The position numbers were made by a program, and so were the translations under genes. From the NCBI RefSeq assembly GCF_003315345.1, contig NZ_QNRO01000001.1, positions 248,001 to 312,000 on the forward strand: DNA of 64,000 bases. The letters are read 5' to 3'. This DNA comes from Marinobacter pelagius. Lineage in GTDB: Bacteria > Pseudomonadota > Gammaproteobacteria > Pseudomonadales > Oleiphilaceae. The notes under the pieces were generated by a model. It was not told the origin of the DNA. It made no database searches and saw only the letters and a list, made by a program, of their open reading frames with translations. Of this stretch, positions 29,364 to 37,590 are shown piece after piece; positions within the stretch are counted from its first letter, which is position 1; the number at the start of each line of letters is the position of its first letter.

Positions 29364-30169
29364 TGGCTACTCCAACATCCCGAAACCAAGGACAAACCAT
29401 GCTGAACGCTTTAAAGCACAACGTGAATGTGCTCGAATCCGTGGCAACCTCTTCCTTTACCGCCTGGCGCGGATGCCTGGTGGTGAAGGCGGCGGAGCAG
29501 CCGGAAAAACCGATCATTCTCTATGACATGGAAGGCTGCCCCTATTGCCGGCGGGTGCGGGAGGCGCTTACGGCCCTGAACCTGGACGTTGAGATTCGAC
29601 CGTGCCCCAAGGGCGGCCGAATTTACCGGGCTGAAGCGGAAGCGATCGGTGGCAAGCAGCTGTTTCCGCTTCTGGTGGACGAGAATACCGGCCAGGTCAT
29701 CTATGAATCCGAAGATATCGTTGAGTACCTGTTCCGCCAGTATGGTGGCCGCCCGGTTCCGGGGTATTACAAGGCCAAGGCCTGGCAGCCGGTATTTGGC
29801 TCTCTGGGCTCGGTTGCCAGCGAAATGCGGGGGCTGCGGGCAGCACCGGGCAAGCGTCCCGATCTGGGGCTGCATCTATGGAGCTTCGAGGGCAGTCCAT
29901 TCTCCCGACTGGTGCGGGAAAAGTTGTGTGAACTGGAGATTCCATACACGCTCCACAATCTTGGCAAGGAACACTGGACCGAAATCGGGCCCGCGAAGCA
30001 GCGCATCAAACCGGGGAAATACCAGCCTTTACCCGGAGGTAAGCGGGATGCCTTCTTCCAGCAGCACGGGCGGGTTCAGGTCCCTTACCTGGAAGATCCC
30101 AACACCGGGACGTCCATGTTCGAATCGGCGCGTATATTGAAGTATCTGGAGGAACAATACGGCGGTTGA
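29363..30169 (+). CDS. Glutaredoxin/GST-like protein with two thioredoxin-fold modules
   Basis: 268 residues. The first module has a CPYC redox motif (LYDMEGCPYCRRVREAL, near 54-70) and the glutathione-binding ESEDIVEYL. The second starts with LWSFEGSPFSRLVREKL near 172 and repeats the same layout, with SPFS in place of CPYC and ESARILKYL near its end. So this is a tandem pair in which only the first copy keeps cysteines. It probably handles glutathione adducts. Translation is coupled to the hydroxylase-like gene. Confidence 0.83.
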   Translation: MATPTSRNQGQTMLNALKHNVNVLESVATSSFTAWRGCLVVKAAEQPEKPIILYDMEGCPYCRRVREALTALNLDVEIRPCPKGGRIYRAEAEAIGGKQLFPLLVDENTGQVIYESEDIVEYLFRQYGGRPVPGYYKAKAWQPVFGSLGSVASEMRGLRAAPGKRPDLGLHLWSFEGSPFSRLVREKLCELEIPYTLHNLGKEHWTEIGPAKQRIKPGKYQPLPGGKRDAFFQQHGRVQVPYLEDPNTGTSMFESARILKYLEEQYGG

Positions 30170-30206
30170 GGCTGTCACTTAAGGCAGATTTCAAGGGAGG
30201 GCCACC

Positions 30207-31139
30207 ATGCTGGAGCTATCAAGGCGACGATTCCTGATCGGTGTCGGGCTGAGCGGCCTGGCTGTGGCTTCCCCTCGACTGATGGCTGCCGGCTCGACCC
30301 CTGGAGAGCAGGCCTTTCACTCCCGGCCCATTCCCTCCACCGGGGAATCCGTCCCCGCCATCGGCATGGGAACCTGGATAACGTTCAACGTCGGGGGTGA
30401 CCAGTACCTCATTGATCAGCGCACCCGGGTACTCGAGACCTTTCTTGAGCGCAATGGCACTGTGATCGACTGTTCACCCATGTATGGCAGTGCAGCCGAC
30501 GTCATCGGCGCCGGGCTGGATAAACTCGGTGCCCATGACCGCATCTTTGCGGCGACCAAGATCTGGACCAGCGATGGCTCGGAGACCCGGGAGCAGGCCG
30601 CCACGTCCGAGCGGCGATGGGGCATCGATCGCTTCGACCTGCTGCAGGTCCACAACCTGCTGGCCTGGCAGGAACACTTGGCGACCTTGAAAGAGATGAA
30701 GGCCGAAGGCCGGGTCCGTTACATCGGTATTAGCACCTCCCATGGCCGCCGGCATCGCGAGCTGGCGCGCGTCATGGAAACCGAACCCCTGGATTTCGTT
30801 CAGCTCACCTACAACGTATTGGACCGGGAATCCGAAGAACGGCTGCTGCCCCTGGCGCGGGAACGGGACATTGCAGTTATCGTCAATCGGCCGTTCCAGG
30901 GCGGATCGCTGTTCCGCCGGTTCCAGTCGGAGCCCTTGCCGTCATGGGCAGGGGAGGCCGGCGTGGGCAACTGGGCCGAGTTTTTCCTCAAGTTCATCAT
31001 TTCCCATCCCGCCGTCACATGCGCCATTCCGGCCACGACCAGCGTGGAGCACATGCAGGAGAACATGGGAGCCATGTACGGTCAGCTGCCTGACGCCAGC
31101 CAGCGAAGAATGATGGCCGAGTACGTGAGGCAGCTGTGA
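30207..31139 (+). CDS. Aldo/keto reductase with twin-arginine signal
   Basis: 310 residues. The N-terminus SRRRFLIGVGLSGLAV is a Tat-type signal, so the folded enzyme should be exported. The (beta/alpha)8 reductase part has the conserved DCSPMYGSA (catalytic aspartate and tyrosine near 90), the lysine in AATKIW and YIGISTSH. An AGGGAGGG box precedes the ATG. The stop overlaps the start of the next gene. Confidence 0.85.
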   Translation: MLELSRRRFLIGVGLSGLAVASPRLMAAGSTPGEQAFHSRPIPSTGESVPAIGMGTWITFNVGGDQYLIDQRTRVLETFLERNGTVIDCSPMYGSAADVIGAGLDKLGAHDRIFAATKIWTSDGSETREQAATSERRWGIDRFDLLQVHNLLAWQEHLATLKEMKAEGRVRYIGISTSHGRRHRELARVMETEPLDFVQLTYNVLDRESEERLLPLARERDIAVIVNRPFQGGSLFRRFQSEPLPSWAGEAGVGNWAEFFLKFIISHPAVTCAIPATTSVEHMQENMGAMYGQLPDASQRRMMAEYVRQL

Positions 31140-31843
31140 ACGGGGCGGCCTGGCTGAGCTATTCCTTGCAGGACTTCGTGATGTTCGGCCCGGAGGTATT
31201 CCTCAGACTGTTTGCGCGGATCAATCAGGATCTCTGGCCCTGGCTGTTGTTGTGGCCACTGGCTGGCCTGGTGCTGCCGTGGTTCGGCCGGCAAGCCGCC
31301 GAGTTGCCGAGGCGGCTGGCGATGGCTCTGGCCGGGCTGGCGTGGATCGGCTGCGGCTACCTGTTCCTGGTGCGCTATTACGGCCCGGTAAACTGGCCGG
31401 CCACCGGGTTCGGCTGGGCTTTTGTGGTTCAGGGACTGCTATTGTTGCTGCTGAAGGGCAGGGCACTGCCCGCACCGATGACGCGGCCGGTGGCGGTCAG
31501 CTGGTGGCTGGCGATACTCCTGTTGCCCTGGCTTTCAGTACTGGAAATGCCCGATGTGTGGGCCCTCGCCCTGTTCGGACTTGCGCCCGGGGTGACGGTT
31601 GCCGCCACCGTGCTGTTGTTTGCCCGCCAACCGTCGCCACTCAGGTGGTTGCTGTTGGTGTTACCGCTGGCCTGGACGCTGTTCAGTGCGGCCACCTACT
31701 GGGCCCTGGGTACCTTCTGGTTGCTGGGCTTTCCGGTGGCCACACTGGCGCTGCTGGTTGTCGCGTTCAGGGTTAATCCCAGTCCGGAGCAAACCCCGGA
31801 TTCGCAATCCGTTCGCCCCGGTCCAGGGCGTCAATCTCCCTGA
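31136..31843 (+). CDS. DUF6064-like integral membrane protein
   Basis: 235 residues from a GTG that overlaps the previous stop (GTGA). Six or more hydrophobic helices are visible. The N-terminal MFGPEVFLRLFARINQDLWP block is characteristic. Function unknown. Its last 71 bases overlap, in antisense, the end of the convergent aldo/keto reductase gene. Confidence 0.72.
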   Translation: MNGAAWLSYSLQDFVMFGPEVFLRLFARINQDLWPWLLLWPLAGLVLPWFGRQAAELPRRLAMALAGLAWIGCGYLFLVRYYGPVNWPATGFGWAFVVQGLLLLLLKGRALPAPMTRPVAVSWWLAILLLPWLSVLEMPDVWALALFGLAPGVTVAATVLLFARQPSPLRWLLLVLPLAWTLFSAATYWALGTFWLLGFPVATLALLVVAFRVNPSPEQTPDSQSVRPGPGRQSP

Positions 31844-32582
31844 TTTCATCCTCGGTCAGTTGAATTTTCAGGGCCTCCAGGTTGGCCTTCTGATGGGATG
31901 GCCGGGTAGAGGAGGGGATCGGTACTACGCCCCTTGAGGCCACCCAGGCGATGGCGATCTGCGCCGGTGTGGCGTTCCGTTCGCTGGCAATGCGCTGCAA
32001 AGTCTCATCCTCCATGACCTTGCCCACCGCCAGGGGCATGTAACCGGTCACCGTAATGCCGAGTTTCTGCGCGTGCTCCACCACCTTGCGGTTGGCCAGG
32101 AACGGGTGGACTTCCACCTGGTTGGTCAGGATCGGCGTATCACCCAGGATTTCTTTTGCCTGATCCATCTGGGCACAGGTGAAATTGGAGATCCCGATAT
32201 GCTCGGTGAGGCCCTCGCGCCGGGCATCCCGGAGAGCACCCAGGTACTCCTCCATCGGCACCTCATCGCCGGGGGACGGCCAGTGGATGAGGGTCAGGTC
32301 CACGTGGTCGGTTTTCAGGCGGGCCAGGCTGTCGTGGAGGCTGTTGATCAGGTCGCTGGTATGCAGTTTGTCGTGCCAGATCTTGGTCGTCAGGAAGATG
32401 TCGCGGCGCGGGATACCGCTCGAGGTAATGCCGTCGCCCACTTCCGCCTCGTTTTCATACATCTGTGCGGTGTCGATGTGGCGATAGCCCAGCGACAGGG
32501 CGCTCTTCACCGCCTCGCGGGCATCGTTGCCCTTCAGGCGAAAAGTACCCATACCGATCTTCGGAAGTGTGGTAAACGACAT
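31773..32582 (-). CDS. Aldo/keto reductase, DkgB-like
   Basis: 269 residues from the ATG at 32582, which has AGGAGG close upstream. The catalytic tetrad is visible: aspartate and tyrosine in DTAQMYENEAEVG (near 37-42), lysine in TTKIWHD (near 67) and histidine in LIHWPSP (near 99). The C-terminal IPSSTRPSHQKANLEAL binds NADPH. Related enzymes reduce 2,5-diketo-gluconate and methylglyoxal. No signal peptide, so cytosolic. Confidence 0.9.
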   Translation of the reverse strand: MSFTTLPKIGMGTFRLKGNDAREAVKSALSLGYRHIDTAQMYENEAEVGDGITSSGIPRRDIFLTTKIWHDKLHTSDLINSLHDSLARLKTDHVDLTLIHWPSPGDEVPMEEYLGALRDARREGLTEHIGISNFTCAQMDQAKEILGDTPILTNQVEVHPFLANRKVVEHAQKLGITVTGYMPLAVGKVMEDETLQRIASERNATPAQIAIAWVASRGVVPIPSSTRPSHQKANLEALKIQLTEDEIREIDALDRGERIANPGFAPDWD

Positions 32583-32706
32583 GATAGCTGTCCTCCTGTT
32601 CCGTTTCTGTACCAACCGAGATGATGTCGCCAGGGTGGTTCTTCAAGTGGCCCGCCGGTATCATCCCGCCGGAGATTCCAACAAGTCCGAAGCGCGAGAT
32701 TGACCC

Positions 32707-33120
32707 ATGTATACCGGCCAGTGCCTGTGTGGCGACATCACCTTTGAATATGACGGCCCCCTGGGACCGATTTCCCTGTGCCATTGCAGCCAGTGTCGGC
32801 GCGCCCATGGCAGTGCCTTCTCGGCCAGCGCGCCGGTGCAGGCGGTAAGGTTCCGGATTCTCTCCGGTGATAACCGGGTGACCGGATTCGAGTCCAGTCC
32901 CGGCAAGTACCGCGCCTTCTGCAGCCGTTGTGGCAGCCAGCTATACAGCCGGGTGGACGCCATCCCCGGTATCTTGCGCCTGCGGGTGGGCGTGATCAAC
33001 GAACCCCTGGGCAAAGGCCCGTCGCAGCATGTCTATGTCGGTTCGAAATCGGACTGGTTTCCGATCACCGACGATATTCCCCGGTACGAAAAGACCGAGA
33101 GGACCAACGACCCCCACTGA
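32707..33120 (+). CDS. GFA-family (glutathione-dependent formaldehyde-activating-like) protein
   Basis: 137 residues. The zinc cysteines form the family pattern: CLCG near residue 5, CHCSQCRRAHGS near 27 and CSRCGSQLYS near 78. Family members are small zinc proteins, some of which bind glutathione adducts; most have no proven reaction. Confidence 0.87.
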   Translation: MYTGQCLCGDITFEYDGPLGPISLCHCSQCRRAHGSAFSASAPVQAVRFRILSGDNRVTGFESSPGKYRAFCSRCGSQLYSRVDAIPGILRLRVGVINEPLGKGPSQHVYVGSKSDWFPITDDIPRYEKTERTNDPH

Positions 33121-33123
33121 GGG

Positions 33124-34245
33124 TCAGTTTAGAGGAGCCGTCCGGTAAACCTTGCCCCTGGGTGAGTCGGTCAGCAGCCATAGCGCTCCGTCCGGGCCCA
33201 TGCGCACATCCCGGATGCGCTCGCCCAGATCCGTCAGCAGATCTTCCTCCTCGGTAACGTCCCCGTCCCCGATCTCCAGGCGCACCAGCTTGCGCATTTT
33301 CAGAGCCCCAACGAACAGGTCCCCCTGCCACTCAGGGAACAGGTCGCCGGTATAGAACGCCATGCCCGAGGGGGCTATTGATGGATCCCAGTAATGCAGG
33401 GGCTGTGCCATGCCTTCCTTCTTGGTATGCATGGTGATCGGCAGGCCCGAGTAATCGATGCCATAGGTGATCTCGGGCCAGCCATAGTTGGTTCCGGCAG
33501 ACAGGATGTTGATCTCGTCACCGCCGCGAGGGCCATGTTCGTGGGTCCAGATCTCGCCGGTTTCCGGATGAATGGTCATGCCCTGGATGTTGCGGTTGCC
33601 GTAAGTGAAAAACGTGTCTTCGGCACCAGCCTGGTCCACGAACGGATTGCCCGGAACCGGCTCGCCATTGATCGTGACACGGTGCACGCCACCGGCGTCA
33701 TCGCCGAGATCCTGGGCCCGGTCCATTTCGCCCCGGTCGCCGACGGAAATGTAGAGGTTGCCGTCCCGATCAAACTCCATGCGCCCGGCGAAGTGGCGGG
33801 AGGTATTTGAGCGGGGCAGGGCCTCAAAAATAACCTCTGCATTCTTCAGTTTGTCGCCTTCAAGCCGTGCCCGGGCAACCCGTGTAGTCATGCCTTCCCG
33901 GGTGCGGTGGGCATAGCTCAGGAACAGTGTCTGATTGCTTTCGAAATCAGGATGTAAGAGCACATCCAGCAGGCCGCCCTGGCCGGAAACCACCAGGTCC
34001 GGAACGCCTGAGATCGGTTCGGGAACGAGTTTGCCGTCGCGGATAAGGCGCAGACGGCCAGCCCGCTCGGTCACCAGTTTATCGCCGTTGGGCAGGAACG
34101 CGAGACTCCAGGGGTGCTCAAGGTTCTCGGCGACGACCTCCAGCCGGAAATCCGCCTCATCCGATGAGAACGTCAGGTCAGCGAGTGTTGATACCGACAA
34201 CAACATCAACCCGCTGGCCAAAGCCAGTTGTTTGCTGGTGAACAT
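33124..34245 (-). CDS. PQQ-dependent sugar dehydrogenase (soluble GDH-like)
   Basis: 373 residues from the ATG at 34245, with GGAGG upstream. A signal peptide ends near residue 20. The beta-propeller matches soluble glucose dehydrogenase/YliI: HPWSLAFLPNG, LLDVLLHPDF, NRNIQGM and WTHEHGPRGGDEIN, the last with residues that contact PQQ and calcium. It would oxidise aldose sugars in the periplasm. Convergent with the GFA gene, three bases apart. Confidence 0.9.
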   Translation of the reverse strand: MFTSKQLALASGLMLLSVSTLADLTFSSDEADFRLEVVAENLEHPWSLAFLPNGDKLVTERAGRLRLIRDGKLVPEPISGVPDLVVSGQGGLLDVLLHPDFESNQTLFLSYAHRTREGMTTRVARARLEGDKLKNAEVIFEALPRSNTSRHFAGRMEFDRDGNLYISVGDRGEMDRAQDLGDDAGGVHRVTINGEPVPGNPFVDQAGAEDTFFTYGNRNIQGMTIHPETGEIWTHEHGPRGGDEINILSAGTNYGWPEITYGIDYSGLPITMHTKKEGMAQPLHYWDPSIAPSGMAFYTGDLFPEWQGDLFVGALKMRKLVRLEIGDGDVTEEEDLLTDLGERIRDVRMGPDGALWLLTDSPRGKVYRTAPLN

Positions 34246-34398
34246 GGGAACCTCCGGCCTGTAGGGCATTCGGTCTGGAAACTCGGAAGCAACTGCCTAA
34301 TCAGCATAGCAGTTGACCCGCTCCACTGCGCTGAACGGGTGTTCTGGAATATAGGGTGCGAAGCCTGCGATGGATTACTGTGATTTGAGGTTTTAAAT

Positions 34399-34417
34399 TA
34401 GAATGATTCGCATTAAG
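34399..34417. promoter_or_regulatory. Candidate Fur box upstream of the TonB receptor
   Basis: TAGAATGATTCGCATTAAG shares 12 of 19 positions with the GATAATGATAATCATTATC consensus, with the AATGAT/CATT halves intact. It is about 50 bases before the start codon. Confidence 0.6.
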
Positions 34418-34468
34418 ATATGCGTCGAATAACGACCAAAAAGCTAAAACCCACTTACGGAGAAAAAG

Positions 34469-36649
34469 ATGTTCCGACTTCCCGAGCCGGCTTTCCGCCG
34501 CAAGGCCCTGGTTTCCGCCATGATGTGCGCCACTGTCCCCGCGCTGGCAGTAGCCCAGGAGAACAATCCAGCCACCCTGCAGGTGCTGGAAGTATCCGCA
34601 GAACGGGGCCAGACCCCCTCGGAGTTCACCGAAAGCTATGCCCCCGAAGCGACCACCACTTCTCTGAAAATGGAACTGTCCCACCGCGAGACGCCACAGG
34701 CGGTCACCGTGGTGACCCGGGAGCAGATGGACGATTTCGCCCAGAACGACATCAATGATGTTCTGGAGGGCACCACCGGTGTCACCGTTGAGTCCGTTGA
34801 AACCGACAGGACCTACTACACCTCCCGCGGCTTCGACATCAACAACTTCCAGTACGATGGCGTCGGCCTTCCGGCAGTCTATGACAACGTACAGGGTGAG
34901 CTGGATACCGCCTTCTTCGATCGGGTTGAAGTGCTGCGCGGCGCCAACGGCCTGATGACGGGCTCTGGCAATCCGGCCGCCACCGTAAACTTTATCCGCA
35001 AGCGTCCCACCGCGGACACCAATGCCTCGGTGGCCGTGACTGCCGGTTCCTGGGACAAGAAGCGCATCGTGGGTGACGTCTCCGGCTCGGTTTCCGAATC
35101 CGGCAAGGTTCGTGGCCGGGTTGTGGCGGGCTACGAAGACAAGGATTCCTACCTCGACCGCTACAGCAACGAGAAACAGATGTTCTACGGCGTGGTGGAA
35201 GCGGATCTGACCGATACCACGCTGCTTACCCTCGGCCATGCTATCCAGAGCTCCGACACCGATAGCCCGCTGTGGGGCGCGCTGCCGTTGTTCTACACCG
35301 ACGGCACCGCCACCGACTTCGCCCGTTCCACCAGCACTGCTTCCGACTGGTCCTACTGGGATAACACCCAGCACAACAGTTTCGTGGAGCTGCAGCAGGA
35401 GCTGGCTGGCGGCTGGCGGGCCAAGGGCACGGTGTTCCGGTTGGAAAATGACAGTGAATCCGAGCTGTTCTACCAGTATGGAACCCCGGACCCGGACACC
35501 GGTGAGGGGCTCCTGGCGTACCCGAGCCAGTATGATCTGAATTCCGAGCAGTGGGTGGTGGATGCCTATGCCACCGGTCCGTTCGACCTGGCCAGCCGGA
35601 CCCACGAATTGGTGGTTGGCGCAAGCTGGTCCCGCTCCGAGACTGTGGACGAGTCCCGCTATGGCCGGGGCATCGGTGATCCATTGCCGCCGTTGAATGA
35701 ATGGGATGGTAACTATCCGCGCCCGACTTTCGATAACGGCGTGGCAGGCTCCGACTGGACCGACCGCGAAACCGCCACCTATGCCGCCGCTCGTTGGACC
35801 CTGACTGACAGCCTGACTGCCATCACCGGGTTGCGTCTGACCTGGCTGGATAACAAAGGCACCAGCTACGGTGTTTCCAAGGACACCAGCTACGATGCGG
35901 TGGAAACGCCCTATGCCGGCCTGATTTACGACATCAATGACAATCACTCGGTCTACGCAAGCTACACGGAGATCTTCTCCCCGCAAACCGAGCTGGACAT
36001 CAACCGTGACCGCCTGGATCCGATCGATGGTGTGAATTACGAGCTGGGCCTGAAGAGCGAGTTCCGGGAGGATCGTATCAACACTACGATGGCGCTGTTC
36101 CAGGTCGAGCAGAAGAACGTGGCCGAGGCCGCAGGCACCTATGACGACGGCACCCAGGACGTCTACTACCGTGCGGTGGATGGCCTCGAGAGCCAGGGTG
36201 TCGAACTGGAAATTGTCGGTGACGTGACCGACCGCATCCAGCTCTTCGCCGGCTACACCTTTGTGGATATCGAGGATGCCGACGGTAACGACGCCAAATC
36301 CTTCGTGCCGGAGCATCTGGCCCAGCTCCGTGGCACCTGGAAGGTGCCGGGTGTTGACGGCCTGGAACTCGGCAGTCAGATCCGCTGGCAGTCCGAGATC
36401 AGCCAAGAGCAGGGCGTAGCCACCACCGGCCCCAACGCCGGCACCACCATCGTCACCGAGCAGGATGCCTATGCCGTGCTGGATCTGATGGCCAGTTACG
36501 ACTTTGCCCGCAACTGGAATGCCACCCTGAACGTGAATAATGTCACCGACGAGAAGTACATCGAGAGCCTGAAGAAATTCGGCACCTCGGCCCAGGGCTT
36601 CTACGGCGAGCCGGCGAATGCCAGCCTGACCGTTTCCTGGGTCTACTGA
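34469..36649 (+). CDS. TonB-dependent siderophore receptor
   Basis: 726 residues. A signal peptide ends near AVAQ. The plug domain has the siderophore-receptor blocks ETPQAVTVVTREQM, YTSRGFDINNFQYDG and VEVLRGANGLMTGSGNPAATVNFIRKRP. The barrel ends in an aromatic residue (VSWVY). It takes up a ferric siderophore across the outer membrane using TonB energy. The pattern is of the FhuE/ferrichrome-pyoverdine type, which fits the Fhu genes downstream on the other strand. Confidence 0.94.
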   Translation: MFRLPEPAFRRKALVSAMMCATVPALAVAQENNPATLQVLEVSAERGQTPSEFTESYAPEATTTSLKMELSHRETPQAVTVVTREQMDDFAQNDINDVLEGTTGVTVESVETDRTYYTSRGFDINNFQYDGVGLPAVYDNVQGELDTAFFDRVEVLRGANGLMTGSGNPAATVNFIRKRPTADTNASVAVTAGSWDKKRIVGDVSGSVSESGKVRGRVVAGYEDKDSYLDRYSNEKQMFYGVVEADLTDTTLLTLGHAIQSSDTDSPLWGALPLFYTDGTATDFARSTSTASDWSYWDNTQHNSFVELQQELAGGWRAKGTVFRLENDSESELFYQYGTPDPDTGEGLLAYPSQYDLNSEQWVVDAYATGPFDLASRTHELVVGASWSRSETVDESRYGRGIGDPLPPLNEWDGNYPRPTFDNGVAGSDWTDRETATYAAARWTLTDSLTAITGLRLTWLDNKGTSYGVSKDTSYDAVETPYAGLIYDINDNHSVYASYTEIFSPQTELDINRDRLDPIDGVNYELGLKSEFREDRINTTMALFQVEQKNVAEAAGTYDDGTQDVYYRAVDGLESQGVELEIVGDVTDRIQLFAGYTFVDIEDADGNDAKSFVPEHLAQLRGTWKVPGVDGLELGSQIRWQSEISQEQGVATTGPNAGTTIVTEQDAYAVLDLMASYDFARNWNATLNVNNVTDEKYIESLKKFGTSAQGFYGEPANASLTVSWVY

Positions 36650-36656
36650 TCCATCT

Positions 36657-36685
36657 TGAAGGGCGGGGGTCATCCCCGCTCTTCA
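36657..36685. terminator. Hairpin after the TonB receptor
   Basis: A 12-bp stem (TGAAGGGCGGGG / CCCCGCTCTTCA, one wobble pair) follows the stop codon by eight bases. No T-run follows, so it may weaken but not abolish read-through into the small downstream gene. Confidence 0.55.
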
Positions 36686-36710
36686 ATGTCAGGTTAAAGG
36701 AGGAAATGGA

Positions 36711-36821
36711 ATGACACCTGAACAGGAAATGATTGAAGGACTAAAACTCGCTGCCGGGGCTGGCCTTTTTATCGGGCTGGTTGCCATTGGCCTGGCGCTT
36801 GGCAATGGCCTGGTTGGCTGA
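36711..36821 (+). CDS. 36-residue single-pass membrane peptide
   Basis: From an ATG behind a strong AAAGGAGG box, the frame encodes a short acidic head (MTPEQEMIEGLKLAAG) and one hydrophobic helix (GLFIGLVAIGLALG). It lies 61 bases after the TonB receptor and overlaps, in antisense, the last 53 bases of the fhuF-like gene. I do not know its family. The good ribosome site and clean amphipathic-to-hydrophobic layout support a real gene. Confidence 0.55.
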   Translation: MTPEQEMIEGLKLAAGAGLFIGLVAIGLALGNGLVG

Positions 36822-37590
36822 GCGTGGCCATCCGCTCTTTTCTATATACCCCGCAGGTACCGCAGTAGCCGCCTCCCGGTAACAGGTACCTCAGGCAACA
36901 GCCCCTACGCTGGGGGATTGCCGTTCTCTGTCCTGCGAATACCGCCGGAATCCAGTCGATGAACCTATTGGCGTCATTCCGAAATGCGTCCAGCCATTGT
37001 TGCGCCAGATCACACACCGAGGTAGGGTCGGCCAGGTTCCACACTGCCGAGAAAGGCGCGCCCAGACCCAGGCCGACACTGCTCCAGTAGGCGCCGGGAC
37101 TCACTCCCAATTGTTTTCTGAACACCGGATACCAGGCTTCGGTTTGCTCTGCCATACCGTGCCGGAATCCCTGTTCGCTTGCCATGGGCTGGCCCGGAAC
37201 CTGGAACCACCGAGAGGCAGTCTGACCTGCCTCCTCAACCGGCGTCAGAACAATGCGGGCTGGGTCGGCCAAAGGCGCCTGGCCATCCCGGAATAGACTT
37301 AAGGTGAGGGGGGCAAGCACACTGAGCGCCAGATCCTGTTGCAGTACCGACGCATAGGCCCGGACGGCTTTATTATGCGTGGCATCAGGGTAATCGTGAC
37401 GAATCTGCTGCACGAGCAACTCGGGCTGATCGAGGCATTGGGCCAGGGAAAACAGGCCCCGGCGTTCCTGTGCCGGAGCTTGTAGAGACTGGGCGAGAAT
37501 AGCCTCACGGTCGAGACCGGAGGCTTGCAGGAGCCGATGAAAACGATCGACCCAGCGCTCGTCATTTGTTGCAGATTCAGGCGCGACCAT
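36769..37590 (-). CDS. fhuF: FhuF-like ferric siderophore reductase
   Basis: About 273 residues from the ATG at 37590, which overlaps the end of the permease gene. The C-terminal 2Fe-2S signature is exact: GCC-x10-CGTC (LRYLLPGGGY between the cysteine pairs). FhuF-type proteins reduce iron in the cytosol to release it from hydroxamate siderophores. The upstream region is less conserved, as is usual. It is the last gene of the fhuCDB-fhuF operon. Confidence 0.88.
   Translation of the reverse strand: MVAPESATNDERWVDRFHRLLQASGLDREAILAQSLQAPAQERRGLFSLAQCLDQPELLVQQIRHDYPDATHNKAVRAYASVLQQDLALSVLAPLTLSLFRDGQAPLADPARIVLTPVEEAGQTASRWFQVPGQPMASEQGFRHGMAEQTEAWYPVFRKQLGVSPGAYWSSVGLGLGAPFSAVWNLADPTSVCDLAQQWLDAFRNDANRFIDWIPAVFAGQRTAIPQRRGCCLRYLLPGGGYCGTCGVYRKERMATLSQPGHCQAPGQWQPAR

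Noticed and set aside
34301..36673. A 790-codon open frame on the minus strand
   Set aside because: It is antisense to the TonB receptor, whose domains and signal are clear, and its sequence shows no family pattern. High-GC codon bias creates such shadows.
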